Positions 25,639-35,873 are shown, counted from the stretch's first letter. The stretch: 64,000 nt of DNA from Candidatus Avelusimicrobium intestinale (GCA_902765225.1 CACWYV010000003.1:1-64000), one strand, 5' to 3'. Made by a program: numbers and translations. The notes: generated by a model from the letters alone, not told the origin.

Positions 25639-26241
25639 ATGAAACAGGTCAATTCTCATCGTGGTTTTACGTTGTTGGAATTATTGGTAGTCGTGCTTAT
25701 CATCGGTATTTTGGCATCTGTCGCGTTACCGCAGTATCAAAAAGCAGTGGCAAAGGCACGGTTTTCCGGTGCGTTGCAGCGCATGTCTACCTTTAGAAAA
25801 CAGATACACCTACTCAAAGAGGAAAACCCGGTTCTTCCTTCCCCCAATATAGCAGTTCTTTATGACCCTGACACTTATTCCTGTTATACTTCCAGTCATA
25901 TCACTGCTTATGAAGGTTCCCTAGATATACGAAAAGGATTAATGTGTCGCGGAGGGAGTTGTGATATGACTTGCTACGATGATCATGCGCAGTTCGCTTA
26001 CATAGTAGGCTGCACAACGGAAAGAAACGGACAAGTTATGTGTTTTATAATGGCCGAAATGAAACGGTGGGGGAAAATAGCTCCCTTTAATTTTTCCATG
26101 GAATCGGATCTTGATTTCGGGACGGGTAGTTGGACAACCACGGCTTATTGTGACGGGAAAAGCATGTTCTTGTGCCGCATGACGCAAGACCTTTTGGAAG
26201 AGCCGGTTACGATAGCGCCGTATGAACGCCTCATTTGGTAA
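25639..26241 (+). CDS. Type IV pilin/PulG-like protein, tandem copy 1 (200 aa)
   Basis: Prepilin with leader MKQVNSHRG, processing site G|FTLLE and helix LLVVVLIIGILASVALPQYQ. Residues 1-68 are nearly identical to the next gene, and so is a later block (LDFGTGSWTTTAYCDGKS). The region between them, about residues 85-150, is clearly different. Several cysteine pairs lie in the variable part. The leader AAAGGGGAATTTT before the ATG is also shared with copy 2. It is probably a surface-exposed minor pilin diversified after duplication. Confidence 0.88.
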   Translation: MKQVNSHRGFTLLELLVVVLIIGILASVALPQYQKAVAKARFSGALQRMSTFRKQIHLLKEENPVLPSPNIAVLYDPDTYSCYTSSHITAYEGSLDIRKGLMCRGGSCDMTCYDDHAQFAYIVGCTTERNGQVMCFIMAEMKRWGKIAPFNFSMESDLDFGTGSWTTTAYCDGKSMFLCRMTQDLLEEPVTIAPYERLIW

Positions 26242-26251
26242 GGGGAATTTT

Positions 26252-26863
26252 ATGAAACAGGTCAATTCATATCGTGGTTTTACGTTGTTGGAATTATTGG
26301 TGGTTGTGCTTATCATCGGTATTTTGGCATCCGTCGCGTTACCACAGTATCAAAAAGCAGTGGCTAAGTCACGGTTTTCCGGTGCGTTGCAGCGCATGTC
26401 TACTTTTAGGAAACAGATACACCTACTCAAAGAGGAAAACCCGGTTCTTCCTTCCCAACAGGTAATGTTGCTCTATGACCCTGACACTTATTCCTGTTAC
26501 AATTCCAGTAATACTACCGCTTATGAAGGCTCCCTGGATATACGAAAAGGATTAACGTGTTCCGGGGGAACTTGTAATTCTAATTGTTACGAGGATAGCA
26601 CGCACTTCGTTTACTTTGTAGGCTGTTACATGGCTAGACTCGGGAACACCACGTGTTTCATAGAAGCCCAAATGAAACGGTTTGGTGGAAATCTCGCTCC
26701 AAGAGTTCCATATAATTTTTCCATGGAATCAGAACTTGATTTCGGAACGGGTAGTTGGACAACCACGGCTTATTGTGACGGGAAAAGCATGTTCTTGTGC
26801 CGCATGGCGCAAGATCTTTTGAATGATCCGGTTACAATAGCCCCCTACAGGTCTCTGTTTTAG
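26252..26863 (+). CDS. Type IV pilin/PulG-like protein, tandem copy 2 (203 aa)
   Basis: Sister of the preceding gene, starting 10 bases after its stop with the same GGGGAATTTT leader. A longer frame begins inside copy 1, but the ATG at 26252 restores the pilin leader MKQVNSYRG before G|FTLLE. Compared with copy 1, the first third and the LDFGTGSWTTTAYCDGKS block are conserved, while the centre differs and carries small insertions (for example GNLAPRVP). Cysteine positions are largely kept, indicating the same disulfide scaffold with different exposed loops. Confidence 0.88.
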   Translation: MKQVNSYRGFTLLELLVVVLIIGILASVALPQYQKAVAKSRFSGALQRMSTFRKQIHLLKEENPVLPSQQVMLLYDPDTYSCYNSSNTTAYEGSLDIRKGLTCSGGTCNSNCYEDSTHFVYFVGCYMARLGNTTCFIEAQMKRFGGNLAPRVPYNFSMESELDFGTGSWTTTAYCDGKSMFLCRMAQDLLNDPVTIAPYRSLF

Positions 26864-26884
26864 GGTATTTCCGTCATAAAAAGA

Positions 26885-26914
26885 TTGACAGTAACCCCGT
26901 GTTTGTGGTTAAAT
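26885..26914 (+). promoter_or_regulatory. Promoter for the coiled-coil protein gene
   Basis: Consensus TTGACA, an 18-base spacer, then TTAAAT. The start codon lies 30 bases further on. Confidence 0.6.
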
Positions 26915-26943
26915 TTAAGTAGGAAGATTTTTGCGGAGCGAGT

Positions 26944-28626
26944 ATGGCTAGCGAACAAAATTCACCCAACGAATCGGGCGATTTAACGCAGTTTTTGGAA
27001 AAGTTTAAACACCCCAAAGGGACGGCTTTTCATTTGTTTTCGTCGGTCAAATTCCCCAAGCGGGATAAATCCTTGCCCGAAAAATCTACGCAGTATGTGC
27101 GCTCGTTTGAAAAACTGGCGCACAAAATCCAAGAATTGGAAAATAAATTTAACGCTTCCGAACAACAAAATGCGCGTATTTTATCCGAACTTTCCTATAC
27201 GCGCAGTGCTTTGGAACAACAAAAAAACAAAGACGCTTTTCTGGAGCACCTCTCCCGTTCTATTGCCGATTTAAAAACGAGCATGGAAAATCTGTCCCGC
27301 GCCCAACAGGAGGCCGCTTCACGGGCTCCGTCGGTCCGGCAATCTTTTGATATTTCTGCCCATATAGCGGATGCGCCTGCGCTCGTGGTGCGCGGGGTGC
27401 CGGTTTTTTCGGCTCCGTCCGACGAACGTCATCAGCAGGAGTTGCAAGCTAAAGAACGGTTGATTGCTACATTACGTAAAAAGGCCTCTCAATTAAAAGC
27501 GGTCAGCAGTGCCTTGGACCGTGAAATCAAAAAAGCCCAACGCGAAAAAATTGAGGCCCTCAAAAAATCGGCCGGACAGGCCCGCGAAATTTTGGCCTTG
27601 CGTGACCAATTAACCGCAGCCGAGGAACGGTTAAAAACATTTTCTTTTGATAACCGGGTGATTTCCATCCGCCAAGAGTATGAGCAGCGGGTCAGTCATT
27701 TGGAAACACAATTGCAGGAAATTTCGGATAGTTGTATGCGACAGGTAGAAGAAATTGAACTTTTACGCACCGAAAATACTAAACTGCAACAAGTGGCCCA
27801 GGACAAAGAACAGGCCCTCATGAAATTATCCGCCAAAGAGCAGGAATTGCAATCGGTGCGGGGCCGGTTGTCGGCTTTGCAATATGCGCATGACGAACAG
27901 ACCAAACAGCAAGCGCAGCAATTTGCCCAGCAGGTGCGTACGTTGGAGACTGAGCGGGACCAGCTAGCCAACCAATTCCAAACCGCCCAACAAGAGTTGG
28001 AAACCGTGCGGAGTGAGAAGAATAAACTGGAACAACATTTTAAAGAATTATTGGTGCGGATGAAACGTAATGATGTGGTTATCCGCAAATTAAAACAAAA
28101 GATTGCCGTGCTGAATCGTCAGGGAGGGCCGGTGCAGGATAGGCACGGAATTCCGACTTGGTTGGATATTCCGACTAATCCTTCCGCGGAAGATTTAAAA
28201 GCAGCGGCGGCTATCTCCGGCGCGGAGGACGCGTTGGTTTCTACCCCGTCGGTCAAACCGACGGCCCCGCATTCAGCCCTTGTAGCTGCTTTAAAAACGC
28301 GGCTGGTACGTAAAAAACCGGCTACGGTTGAAAATTATTCGGATGCAACTGCGACGGTTCCGCTTCGTAAGCCAGATGCCCCCGTTATTTTGCCGCAACA
28401 GTTTGCGGTAATTGCCCCCATGGCCCCGACTCAACCGACCGATAAACCGGTGGAAATTACCCACCGGGCCAAAGTCACCGTTCAGTCGGCAGACGATTTG
28501 TCAGATGTAAAAATTGCCCGGAAGGAAAATTCTTCCGGAGAGGATAATTCAGCTAAATTTCTCTCTAAAACGGATAGTTTTATCGGGCGGATTAAGTGGT
28601 CGGTGTTTCACGACGAAAATCACTAA
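26944..28626 (+). CDS. Coiled-coil protein of unknown function (560 aa)
   Basis: I do not recognise the family. There is no signal peptide or membrane helix, so it is probably cytoplasmic. Residues about 50-115 and 165-395 are heptad-rich, Gln/Glu/Lys-rich and almost certainly coiled coil. The stretch from about 400 to 530 is Pro/Ala/Thr-rich and likely disordered, and a short C-terminal segment (SFIGRIKWSVFHDENH) closes the protein. The N-terminus has a short aromatic motif (FHLFSSVKFPKRDK). It has its own promoter and lies upstream of ddl with a 35-base gap. A scaffold or cytoskeletal role is possible but unsupported. Confidence 0.75.
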   Translation: MASEQNSPNESGDLTQFLEKFKHPKGTAFHLFSSVKFPKRDKSLPEKSTQYVRSFEKLAHKIQELENKFNASEQQNARILSELSYTRSALEQQKNKDAFLEHLSRSIADLKTSMENLSRAQQEAASRAPSVRQSFDISAHIADAPALVVRGVPVFSAPSDERHQQELQAKERLIATLRKKASQLKAVSSALDREIKKAQREKIEALKKSAGQAREILALRDQLTAAEERLKTFSFDNRVISIRQEYEQRVSHLETQLQEISDSCMRQVEEIELLRTENTKLQQVAQDKEQALMKLSAKEQELQSVRGRLSALQYAHDEQTKQQAQQFAQQVRTLETERDQLANQFQTAQQELETVRSEKNKLEQHFKELLVRMKRNDVVIRKLKQKIAVLNRQGGPVQDRHGIPTWLDIPTNPSAEDLKAAAAISGAEDALVSTPSVKPTAPHSALVAALKTRLVRKKPATVENYSDATATVPLRKPDAPVILPQQFAVIAPMAPTQPTDKPVEITHRAKVTVQSADDLSDVKIARKENSSGEDNSAKFLSKTDSFIGRIKWSVFHDENH

Positions 28627-28661
28627 CCCCCGTCATCCTATCCGTTAAATAAGGATAAAAA

Positions 28662-29735
28662 ATGCCCAGTTTACAAGTAGTCGTCTTGTATGGCGGAAAA
28701 TCTACCGAACACGAAGTTTCTGTTCACAGCGCCCAAACGGTGTGCCGCTTGTTGGCAGCCCGGCCGGAGCGCTATCAATTGCATCTTGTTTTCATTGATA
28801 AGCAAGGATATTGGTTTTTGCAAAAAGAATGCGGGTTTCGGCAACCGCAAGACGTGCCCGTTACTCCCGTGCTTATGCCGGATGCCAATCTGTGTGCGTT
28901 GGACGGTTCTGTTAAAATTAAGGCCGACGTGATTTTCCCGGTGCTGCATGGTACCAATTGCGAAGACGGTACTATGCAAGGTTTGCTGGAAACGTTGGAC
29001 GTGCCTTATGTAGGGTGCGGGGTAATTACTTCAGCTATGGGAATGGATAAGATTATTACCAAGCAAATCGCGCAAAGCATTGGGGCTCCGGTATTGCCCT
29101 TCCGCACGGTCCATCAAGGGCAAGCGTATGATGAAAAAGCATTGGCTGCTTGGGTGCATGAGCAGGGATTCCCCGTGTTTGTAAAACCGGTGCGATTGGG
29201 ATCTTCCGTCGGGGTGCGGAAAGTAAAAACGATAGAAGAATTGAAACCGGCCGTAGACTTTGCGTTGCAGTTTGACAGTGATGTGATGATAGAAAAGGGC
29301 GTAGATAATGCCCGCGAAATTTTTTGTGCATTGTATGGCGAAGGATCGTCTTTAAAATCCTCTGCTTGCGGTGAACTGCGCACGTTGGCTGGGGAATTTT
29401 TTGATTATAATGCGAAGTATTTGGTGGTAGGAGGTTGTGAAACCAAGGTTCCTGCGGATATCCCGGCTGACACAGCCGCTCATATGCGGAGGGACAGTGA
29501 GGCCCTTTTCCGGGCTTTGCACGGAAGCGGACTAGCGCGGGTAGATTTTTTGATGGATAAATCCGGGGCGTATTACTTTTCCGAGATCAATACGTTGCCG
29601 GGTATGAGTGAGACCAGTTTGTATCCGCAATTATTTGAAGCCAGTGGGGAGAGTTATCCTGCCCTCTTGGACGGGTTGATTGAACAAGCGTTGCAGATTC
29701 ACGCCCGAAAACGAGCTTTATTATTGAACCGGTAA
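28662..29735 (+). CDS. ddl: D-alanine--D-alanine ligase
   Basis: ATP-grasp ligase that makes the D-Ala-D-Ala dipeptide of peptidoglycan. Motifs in order: GGKSTEHEVS near the N-terminus, LHGTNCEDGTMQGLLE (the usual Gly before EDG is Cys here), VKPVRLGSSVGV, FFDYNAKY in the omega loop and EINTLPGMS at the end. The Tyr in NAKY points to D-Ala rather than D-lactate specificity. The length of 357 residues is typical. The small membrane protein gene follows after 2 bases. Confidence 0.93.
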   Translation: MPSLQVVVLYGGKSTEHEVSVHSAQTVCRLLAARPERYQLHLVFIDKQGYWFLQKECGFRQPQDVPVTPVLMPDANLCALDGSVKIKADVIFPVLHGTNCEDGTMQGLLETLDVPYVGCGVITSAMGMDKIITKQIAQSIGAPVLPFRTVHQGQAYDEKALAAWVHEQGFPVFVKPVRLGSSVGVRKVKTIEELKPAVDFALQFDSDVMIEKGVDNAREIFCALYGEGSSLKSSACGELRTLAGEFFDYNAKYLVVGGCETKVPADIPADTAAHMRRDSEALFRALHGSGLARVDFLMDKSGAYYFSEINTLPGMSETSLYPQLFEASGESYPALLDGLIEQALQIHARKRALLLNR

Positions 29736-29737
29736 TT

Positions 29738-30190
29738 ATGAAATCTTTTTTAGAACGTTTTTCAAATCTCAATATCTGGGTAAAAATTGTGTTTTGGTTT
29801 TGCCTGCTAGGGGGATTGGTGAATGTGGCGTTCATTGCAAAAGACATCACGCAAGGTGGAATATTGTTGCGGTTGCATATGGGTTTTTGTGTTTTGTATT
29901 TTTCCCAAGTTGTATTTATTCTTCTGGAGGAACGGTTAGTGGGGGTGTTGGCGGTATTGCAAGGTTTGTTGGCGCTGTTGACCAGTGCCGATTTTACCTT
30001 TATGCCGCTTGTGCGCGTGGTGGTTAATTTGGTTTCTGGGTTGCTGCCGGAGCCGTCATTGGAATCTGTGAAGGTGTTCCGGTATTTGTTAGTATCCATG
30101 TCGTTTACCTTGCAGATGCTAAGCGCTTACATTTTATTTAGTTTACTTCCTAAAAAAAACGTGCGGACAACGTCTGTGATGGAAAGTTAA
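29738..30190 (+). CDS. Small integral membrane protein of unknown function (150 aa)
   Basis: Four hydrophobic segments are visible, around residues 14-34, 45-62, 64-85 and 112-135. There is no charged catalytic motif and no family I recognise. The start lies 2 bases after the ddl stop, so it is co-transcribed. The C-terminus is short and basic (LLPKKNVRTTS). Confidence 0.65.
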   Translation: MKSFLERFSNLNIWVKIVFWFCLLGGLVNVAFIAKDITQGGILLRLHMGFCVLYFSQVVFILLEERLVGVLAVLQGLLALLTSADFTFMPLVRVVVNLVSGLLPEPSLESVKVFRYLLVSMSFTLQMLSAYILFSLLPKKNVRTTSVMES

Positions 30191-30212
30191 TTTTATTTTA
30201 ACAGGAACGGAA

Positions 30213-30232
30213 GGACTCCCGGGGAGGAGTCC
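30213..30232 (+). terminator. Hairpin between the ddl operon and the alpha-2-macroglobulin gene
   Basis: Seven-base stem (GGACTCC and GGAGTCC) with a 6-base loop, but no T tract. It could be a weak or Rho-assisted end, or an mRNA-stabilising element. Confidence 0.35.
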
Positions 30233-30287
30233 GGCCGGGTTTATCCTATCCCGGAATAACAAATCTCATAATCAAGGAGTGTAAGTG

Positions 30288-33200
30288 ATGAAAAGCAAGA
30301 CATCGGCCGCTAGGCGGACTCATACATTACGCAAGGCAATTTACGCGGGCATATTACTGGTGTTGTTGGGGGGAGTGAGTGTATTTATTTATCACAAATT
30401 GAGTGCCCACCGGGTAGAGCTGACGGCCGATATGTTAATTTCTTCCTCTTCGGAAGTGAGCGAAGAGGAGGATGACAAGTCCGGACCGATGTTCGGGAAG
30501 TTAGTGATCAACGCCGAACGTCCCGAAGCGGAGGGGGATGCTTCTGTCCCTCTGTTTCGGCAAGATATATTACAAAGTAACCAACAACTAAATTCTCTAA
30601 TTCGTATTACGCCGCAAATCCGAGGTGTGTGGAGTGTTTCCCCTGATGAGGATGCATTAATTTTTAAACCGGAAACGGCTTGGCAGCCTGCCAAAAAATA
30701 TGAAGTTCAAGTAAACCCTAAAATTTTTCTGCCCAGGTTAAGTAACCGGAAAGTATCTTTTACTACCGAACCCAATCAAGTGACGGTTGATGAGTTTTTT
30801 TCATATCCCGGTACACAAAAAAAACATATGTCTATCAGCGGTAAAGTACATTTTGACTATGCTGTAGAACCGGAAGCGGTCAAAGGTGTATCACTAACGT
30901 TGGATAAGAAGGCCCTTACGCCGCAGGTCACTTTAAGCGACAATAAACGGGTACTTTCCATCCGCTACGATAATATTAAGTTGACCAACCAAGACCAACA
31001 AGTGGCCCTGCAATTTAAATGGGGAAAGATGTCCGCTAAGTCTTTTTTAACTTTAGACAATGTAAATAAATTTTTTAACCTCAAAGAAGTAAAAATCTTG
31101 CCGCCTGCCCGTATAGGAGTTCCTTATACGTTGGCGGCCGAATTTACCGATTTGGTAAGCGCGCAAAAGTTGCTGGCGGAAGGAAAAGTAAAAGCCTGGC
31201 TATTACCGTTAAGTAAAAAGCAAAATTGGGGAGAAAAATCCGTGGAAGAAGTTCGTGCCGTGCTGGATAAGGCCACGGAAATTCACTTAAAAGCCATCCC
31301 GGGGGTCAGTACGATTCCCTCTTTCCAAATTGTTACCAATTTGAAAACCCGTGATCAAAAACGGTATGCGTTTGTGGAATTTGCGGCAGGAATTACTTCG
31401 GAAGGGGAGTTTGTCAGCCAAAAGGTTCGTGCTTTTGTTTTGCCCATCCAAAAACATCCCAAACGTCTGAAAATCATTGGTACCGGGGCTCTTATGTCCC
31501 TCAAAAAGGACCCCGTTTTGCAATTTGTTTCCCAAGGGATTGATAAAGCCAAAGTGGCTGTGTCCCGGATTCGCCGTTCGGATATCAATCATTTGGTGTC
31601 CCAAATGAAAGGAGATATCAGCAAGCCCTGTTTCGGCTATACGTATGAGCCTTATGATGAAGAAGAGGGAGATTCGGATTCCGGACGGGAATACAGTTGC
31701 GGCGGATATCCTTCTTTTAGTGAATATGATATGGCCGAAGTGTTCCGTAAAGATATTCCGTTAGCGGATTCGGATATAAAACCCAACTTTTTTTCATTGA
31801 ATTTAACTCAGTACCTGAAAGCCGACAGCAGCGGGCTGTTTATCGTAGAGGCGACGGATGAACAAGAGGATACGAATGCGCGGCGTTTAATTTTAGTTTC
31901 AGACATTGGGCTCCTATATAAAGAAGAAGAAAAAGGGCTCAAAGTATTTGCCCTTACGTTGTCTTCCCAGCAGCCGCTGGCGGGTGCTAAGGTGGAACTG
32001 TTAGCACGCAACGGTACGATTGCAAAAACCCGCTATACCAATGATCAGGGCGTTGCCGACTTTGAGATATCTTCGCAAGTCAGCCCCGAAAAAAAGCCGG
32101 TAGCCGTGCTGGCATCTCAAGGGGAAGACTACTCGTTTATTCCGTTAGATAACGGTAACCGGGAGGTCAGTTATAGCCGTTTTAATGTAAGCGGGGAAGA
32201 CCCGTATGCGCAACAGAATAATTTAGACGTGTTGCTTTTTACAGACCGGGGAATTTATCGGCCCGGGGAGGAAATTAAATTTGCGTTGGTGGCCAAAAAT
32301 AAACGGTGGTCGTCAACGGCAGGATTACCTATCCAACTGCGTATAGAAGATCCTAAAGGGAAGACCGTGTGGGACAAAAAGATTTCTTTACCCGCTACGG
32401 GGCTGCGTGATTTTACGTATGCTACGGAAGCTTCTTCCCCCACAGGGGAATACCAAATTCGCGTTTATCACGAGAACAAACAGTATATCTCCGGTATTTC
32501 TTTTGAAGTAAAAGAATTTCAAGAGGATAAATTAAAGGTGAAAGCCGTTTTGGAAAGCCCTGCCCACAAGGGTTGGCAACCTTTAGAAGGTCTCCAAGGT
32601 AAAGTGGACGTGCAGAATATGTTTGGGGTTCCGGCTGTGGGGAATTCGGTTCATATGAAAGTTCAACTGTATCCCACTTCTTTTACGTTTGCTTCCTATC
32701 CGGAATATTCTTTTGCGGATACGATTCAACGAAAAGGACCTGCAAAAACAGAAACAATTTCTTTTGAGGGATTAGTAACGTCTGATAAGGGAGAAGTTAT
32801 ACAGCCGATTGATTTGTCTTCCTACGATAAAGGAACGTATCAGCTGGTTTTGCGTGCAGAAGCTTTTGAACAGGAAAGCGGGCGCAGTGTACCGGCGCAA
32901 GACAAGTTGCTGGTTTCCTCTCATCCGTATGTGGTGGGATACAAAACGAAGGCAGATTTATCTTATATCCCGCAACGTTCCCGACAGACGGTAGATTTCA
33001 TTGCATTGGATGCTAATTTAAATAAAATTGAATTGAAAGATTTGACGATTCACTTGTTGAGCAGACAATATGTTTCCGTGCCGGTGCGCTCTAATCATTC
33101 GTTTCGGTATCAATCGGTTTTGCAGGAAACACCGTTATCTGCTAAACCGTTTCAGTTAACAAAAGAAGGAACTTCGTACGTACTGCCTACGCAATCGCCG

Positions 33201-35870
33201 GGTTTGTACGCACTGGAACTGCATAACAGTGCGGATGAAAAGGTGATGCGGCTGGAGTTTATGGTGTCCGGCGATGCGGACGTGTCCTATAATATGGAGC
33301 GAAGTGCCGAGTTGCGGTTAAATTTAGAAAAGGATACTTTTTCACCGGGGGAAACGGTTCGCTTTAATATCACGGCTCCTTATACGGGCATCGGCCTGAT
33401 TACATTAGAGAAAGATAAAGTCTATGCGTACAAGTGGTTCAAAACGGATACAAACAGTTCCGTGCAAAGTATCACCTTACCGGCCGATTTGGTGGGGAGC
33501 GCTTATCTTAATGTTTCCTTCTTGCGGTCGGTCGGTTCCAAAGAAATTTTACTGAGTCCGCATAGTTATGCGGTGGCTCCCTTTTATGTGATTCCTTCAC
33601 AACATATTTCCCGCATTGATTTAAAAGCGCCCACTCTGGTTAAACCGGGGGATACGTTACATATATCGTATGCCACCTCGCATCCTGCACAAATTATTTT
33701 GTACGGAGCCAGCGAGGGTATTTTGCAAGTGGCTCGGTATCAGTTGCCCAATCCGCTGGCTTATTTCTTTCCCAAACAGCGTTTGGGGGTGCGGACATAC
33801 CAGATGTGGGATTTAGTGATGGCCGATCCGCGCGTGCTGAAAGAAGTATATGGTATCGGCGGAGACCAAGATTACGGGGGTTCGCTGGCCGAGCTGGGGC
33901 TCAATCCGTTTGCGCGTAAAACAGACAAACCGGTTGTGTTTTGGTCCGGAGTATTAGAAGCATCTGCCGCAGCGAAGACGTATACCTATCAAGTGCCCGA
34001 TTATTTTAACGGGAAAATCCGCATCATGGCGGTGGCGGTTTCCGCCAAAACGGTGGCCAGTGCGCAACAGGACGTAACGGTTCGGGCCCCGTTGGTGCTC
34101 AGTGCCGGCGGGCCGGTGGCGGTTTCTCCGGGAGATACTTTTGAAGCCTCCGTGAAAGTGTCCAATCAGTACGAGAAGACCACGCAGGATGACATCCGCG
34201 TACAAATTAAAACTTCCTCCAATTTGCAGGTAGTGGGTAATCCCCGGCAAACGGTTCGTATACCGTATCAAAAGGAAGGAACAGTTTCTTTCCAAGTGAA
34301 AGCCTTGGAACAATTAGGGGAAGCGGAAATCCATTTTGAAGCCGCGTTGGAACCGGCTCATGTAACGGCAAAACGTACCATTACGTTGAGTGTACGTCCC
34401 GCCAGTGCGTATCGTGTGAGCATGGATACGGGAAGCGGAAAGGGAAATTTTTCTATTAAACAGTTTGCTAAACGTAACTTATACGCTCCTTTTTCTAAAC
34501 GGAAAATTGCCGTTTCACCCAGCCCACTCGTTGTGGCATTGGGGTTAGGTAATTATCTGGAAAATTTCCCGCACGGATGCACCGAACAAATTGTCAGCCA
34601 AACTTTCCCCGCGATTGTGTTCTATGCTTCTACCGCAGACAAAGCCGCGGCCCTGGAAACGTTTGAGAAAACGCATAAGAAATTGCAAATGCGTCAACAG
34701 CCCGATGGCGGTTTTTCCTTGTGGGATACCGGTTCTAAGACGGATGTGTATGCTTCATTGTATGCATTTCATATGTTGACGGAAGCCGAACAATTGGGGT
34801 ATCCGGTGTCTGCGGCTTTAAAGGAGCGGGCTTTGGAGTGGGTGAAACGAACTGCGCGGGATAATTCTTACCCAAATCCGCGTTGGAGTGCTTACGCGTA
34901 TTATTTGGCGGCGCGCAGCGGCGTATTACTGACCAGCGATTTGTACGATTTGGAAGAATATTTAAATAAACACCAAACGGATTGGCAAAACTCCGTAACG
35001 GGTATTTATATGGCAGCCGTCTATAAGTTGCTTCAAAATGACGAAAAGGCCCTGCGAATCATTAAAGCCTATAAGCCGCAAAAAGAGTATGCGTTTTATG
35101 ATGATTATGATTCTTCCTTCGCGCGCAATGCCACGTATTTGTATGTAGTGGGGATGCATTTCCCGCAATTATTGCAAGAGAGTACTACGCGCAAATTGGT
35201 GGACAGCGTGCTGACCGATATTCGGGAAAAACGCTATAACACGATGACGGCGGCTTTGTCTATGCTGGCTTTGCACGCTTACGCCCAAAACTATACGTTG
35301 GCGGCACAAGAGGTAGAAGTATTGGCAGACGGTAACCGGTTAACGCCGACTCCAAAAAGTGGGTCTATCGTGGAGGCTGATTTCCCCACGGGTGTCAAAG
35401 CATTTGAAGTAAAGACAAAACTGACTGCACCGTTATATTACAGTATTGTTCAACAAGGATATGACCAAGATCCCGTTGCAGCCACCGCCAAAGGGATAGA
35501 AGTATCTCGTGTGTATCAAGTGCCGGAGCCCGTGGGTAAAATCGGAGAAGAAATTGAAGTAAAAATTACGGCGCGGGCTTTTAAAACTTCCTTAACCAAT
35601 GCCGTTATTACCGATTTGTTGCCGGGAGGCATGAGTATTGTGCCCGGCTCTTTCCGTTCGTCGGGGTATGTGGATTATTATGATGAGCGGGAAGACCGAC
35701 TGCTTATTTACGGACCTATCGGAACGCAGGGCGTTACCTATATATATAGAGTGAAATTGACGGCCGTGGGTAATTTCCGTGTGCCGGCTATTACGGCGGC
35801 AGGGTTATATAATACGGCCCTTTCCGCCACCGGAGCCGAAGGTTCTTTTGTGGTAAAACCTAGGCAATAA
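30288..35870 (+). CDS. Bacterial alpha-2-macroglobulin (YfhM type), thioester-containing
   Basis: Giant periplasmic protease inhibitor of 1860 residues that traps proteases and is thought to guard the envelope together with PBP1C. The N-terminus has one transmembrane helix (residues about 20-38) and no lipobox, so it is a membrane-anchored rather than lipoprotein form. Many MG beta domains follow, with the typical LLFTDRGIYRPGE motif near residue 650. The thioester site GCTEQ is intact (C1431, E1433, Q1434), inside the alpha-helical TED domain. The C-terminal domain is beta-rich (ITDLLPGGMSIVPGSF). The ATG at 30288 has AAGGAG 8 bases upstream. The stop is 3 bases before pbpC. Confidence 0.93.
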   Translation: MKSKTSAARRTHTLRKAIYAGILLVLLGGVSVFIYHKLSAHRVELTADMLISSSSEVSEEEDDKSGPMFGKLVINAERPEAEGDASVPLFRQDILQSNQQLNSLIRITPQIRGVWSVSPDEDALIFKPETAWQPAKKYEVQVNPKIFLPRLSNRKVSFTTEPNQVTVDEFFSYPGTQKKHMSISGKVHFDYAVEPEAVKGVSLTLDKKALTPQVTLSDNKRVLSIRYDNIKLTNQDQQVALQFKWGKMSAKSFLTLDNVNKFFNLKEVKILPPARIGVPYTLAAEFTDLVSAQKLLAEGKVKAWLLPLSKKQNWGEKSVEEVRAVLDKATEIHLKAIPGVSTIPSFQIVTNLKTRDQKRYAFVEFAAGITSEGEFVSQKVRAFVLPIQKHPKRLKIIGTGALMSLKKDPVLQFVSQGIDKAKVAVSRIRRSDINHLVSQMKGDISKPCFGYTYEPYDEEEGDSDSGREYSCGGYPSFSEYDMAEVFRKDIPLADSDIKPNFFSLNLTQYLKADSSGLFIVEATDEQEDTNARRLILVSDIGLLYKEEEKGLKVFALTLSSQQPLAGAKVELLARNGTIAKTRYTNDQGVADFEISSQVSPEKKPVAVLASQGEDYSFIPLDNGNREVSYSRFNVSGEDPYAQQNNLDVLLFTDRGIYRPGEEIKFALVAKNKRWSSTAGLPIQLRIEDPKGKTVWDKKISLPATGLRDFTYATEASSPTGEYQIRVYHENKQYISGISFEVKEFQEDKLKVKAVLESPAHKGWQPLEGLQGKVDVQNMFGVPAVGNSVHMKVQLYPTSFTFASYPEYSFADTIQRKGPAKTETISFEGLVTSDKGEVIQPIDLSSYDKGTYQLVLRAEAFEQESGRSVPAQDKLLVSSHPYVVGYKTKADLSYIPQRSRQTVDFIALDANLNKIELKDLTIHLLSRQYVSVPVRSNHSFRYQSVLQETPLSAKPFQLTKEGTSYVLPTQSPGLYALELHNSADEKVMRLEFMVSGDADVSYNMERSAELRLNLEKDTFSPGETVRFNITAPYTGIGLITLEKDKVYAYKWFKTDTNSSVQSITLPADLVGSAYLNVSFLRSVGSKEILLSPHSYAVAPFYVIPSQHISRIDLKAPTLVKPGDTLHISYATSHPAQIILYGASEGILQVARYQLPNPLAYFFPKQRLGVRTYQMWDLVMADPRVLKEVYGIGGDQDYGGSLAELGLNPFARKTDKPVVFWSGVLEASAAAKTYTYQVPDYFNGKIRIMAVAVSAKTVASAQQDVTVRAPLVLSAGGPVAVSPGDTFEASVKVSNQYEKTTQDDIRVQIKTSSNLQVVGNPRQTVRIPYQKEGTVSFQVKALEQLGEAEIHFEAALEPAHVTAKRTITLSVRPASAYRVSMDTGSGKGNFSIKQFAKRNLYAPFSKRKIAVSPSPLVVALGLGNYLENFPHGCTEQIVSQTFPAIVFYASTADKAAALETFEKTHKKLQMRQQPDGGFSLWDTGSKTDVYASLYAFHMLTEAEQLGYPVSAALKERALEWVKRTARDNSYPNPRWSAYAYYLAARSGVLLTSDLYDLEEYLNKHQTDWQNSVTGIYMAAVYKLLQNDEKALRIIKAYKPQKEYAFYDDYDSSFARNATYLYVVGMHFPQLLQESTTRKLVDSVLTDIREKRYNTMTAALSMLALHAYAQNYTLAAQEVEVLADGNRLTPTPKSGSIVEADFPTGVKAFEVKTKLTAPLYYSIVQQGYDQDPVAATAKGIEVSRVYQVPEPVGKIGEEIEVKITARAFKTSLTNAVITDLLPGGMSIVPGSFRSSGYVDYYDEREDRLLIYGPIGTQGVTYIYRVKLTAVGNFRVPAITAAGLYNTALSATGAEGSFVVKPRQ

Positions 35871-35873
35871 CGT

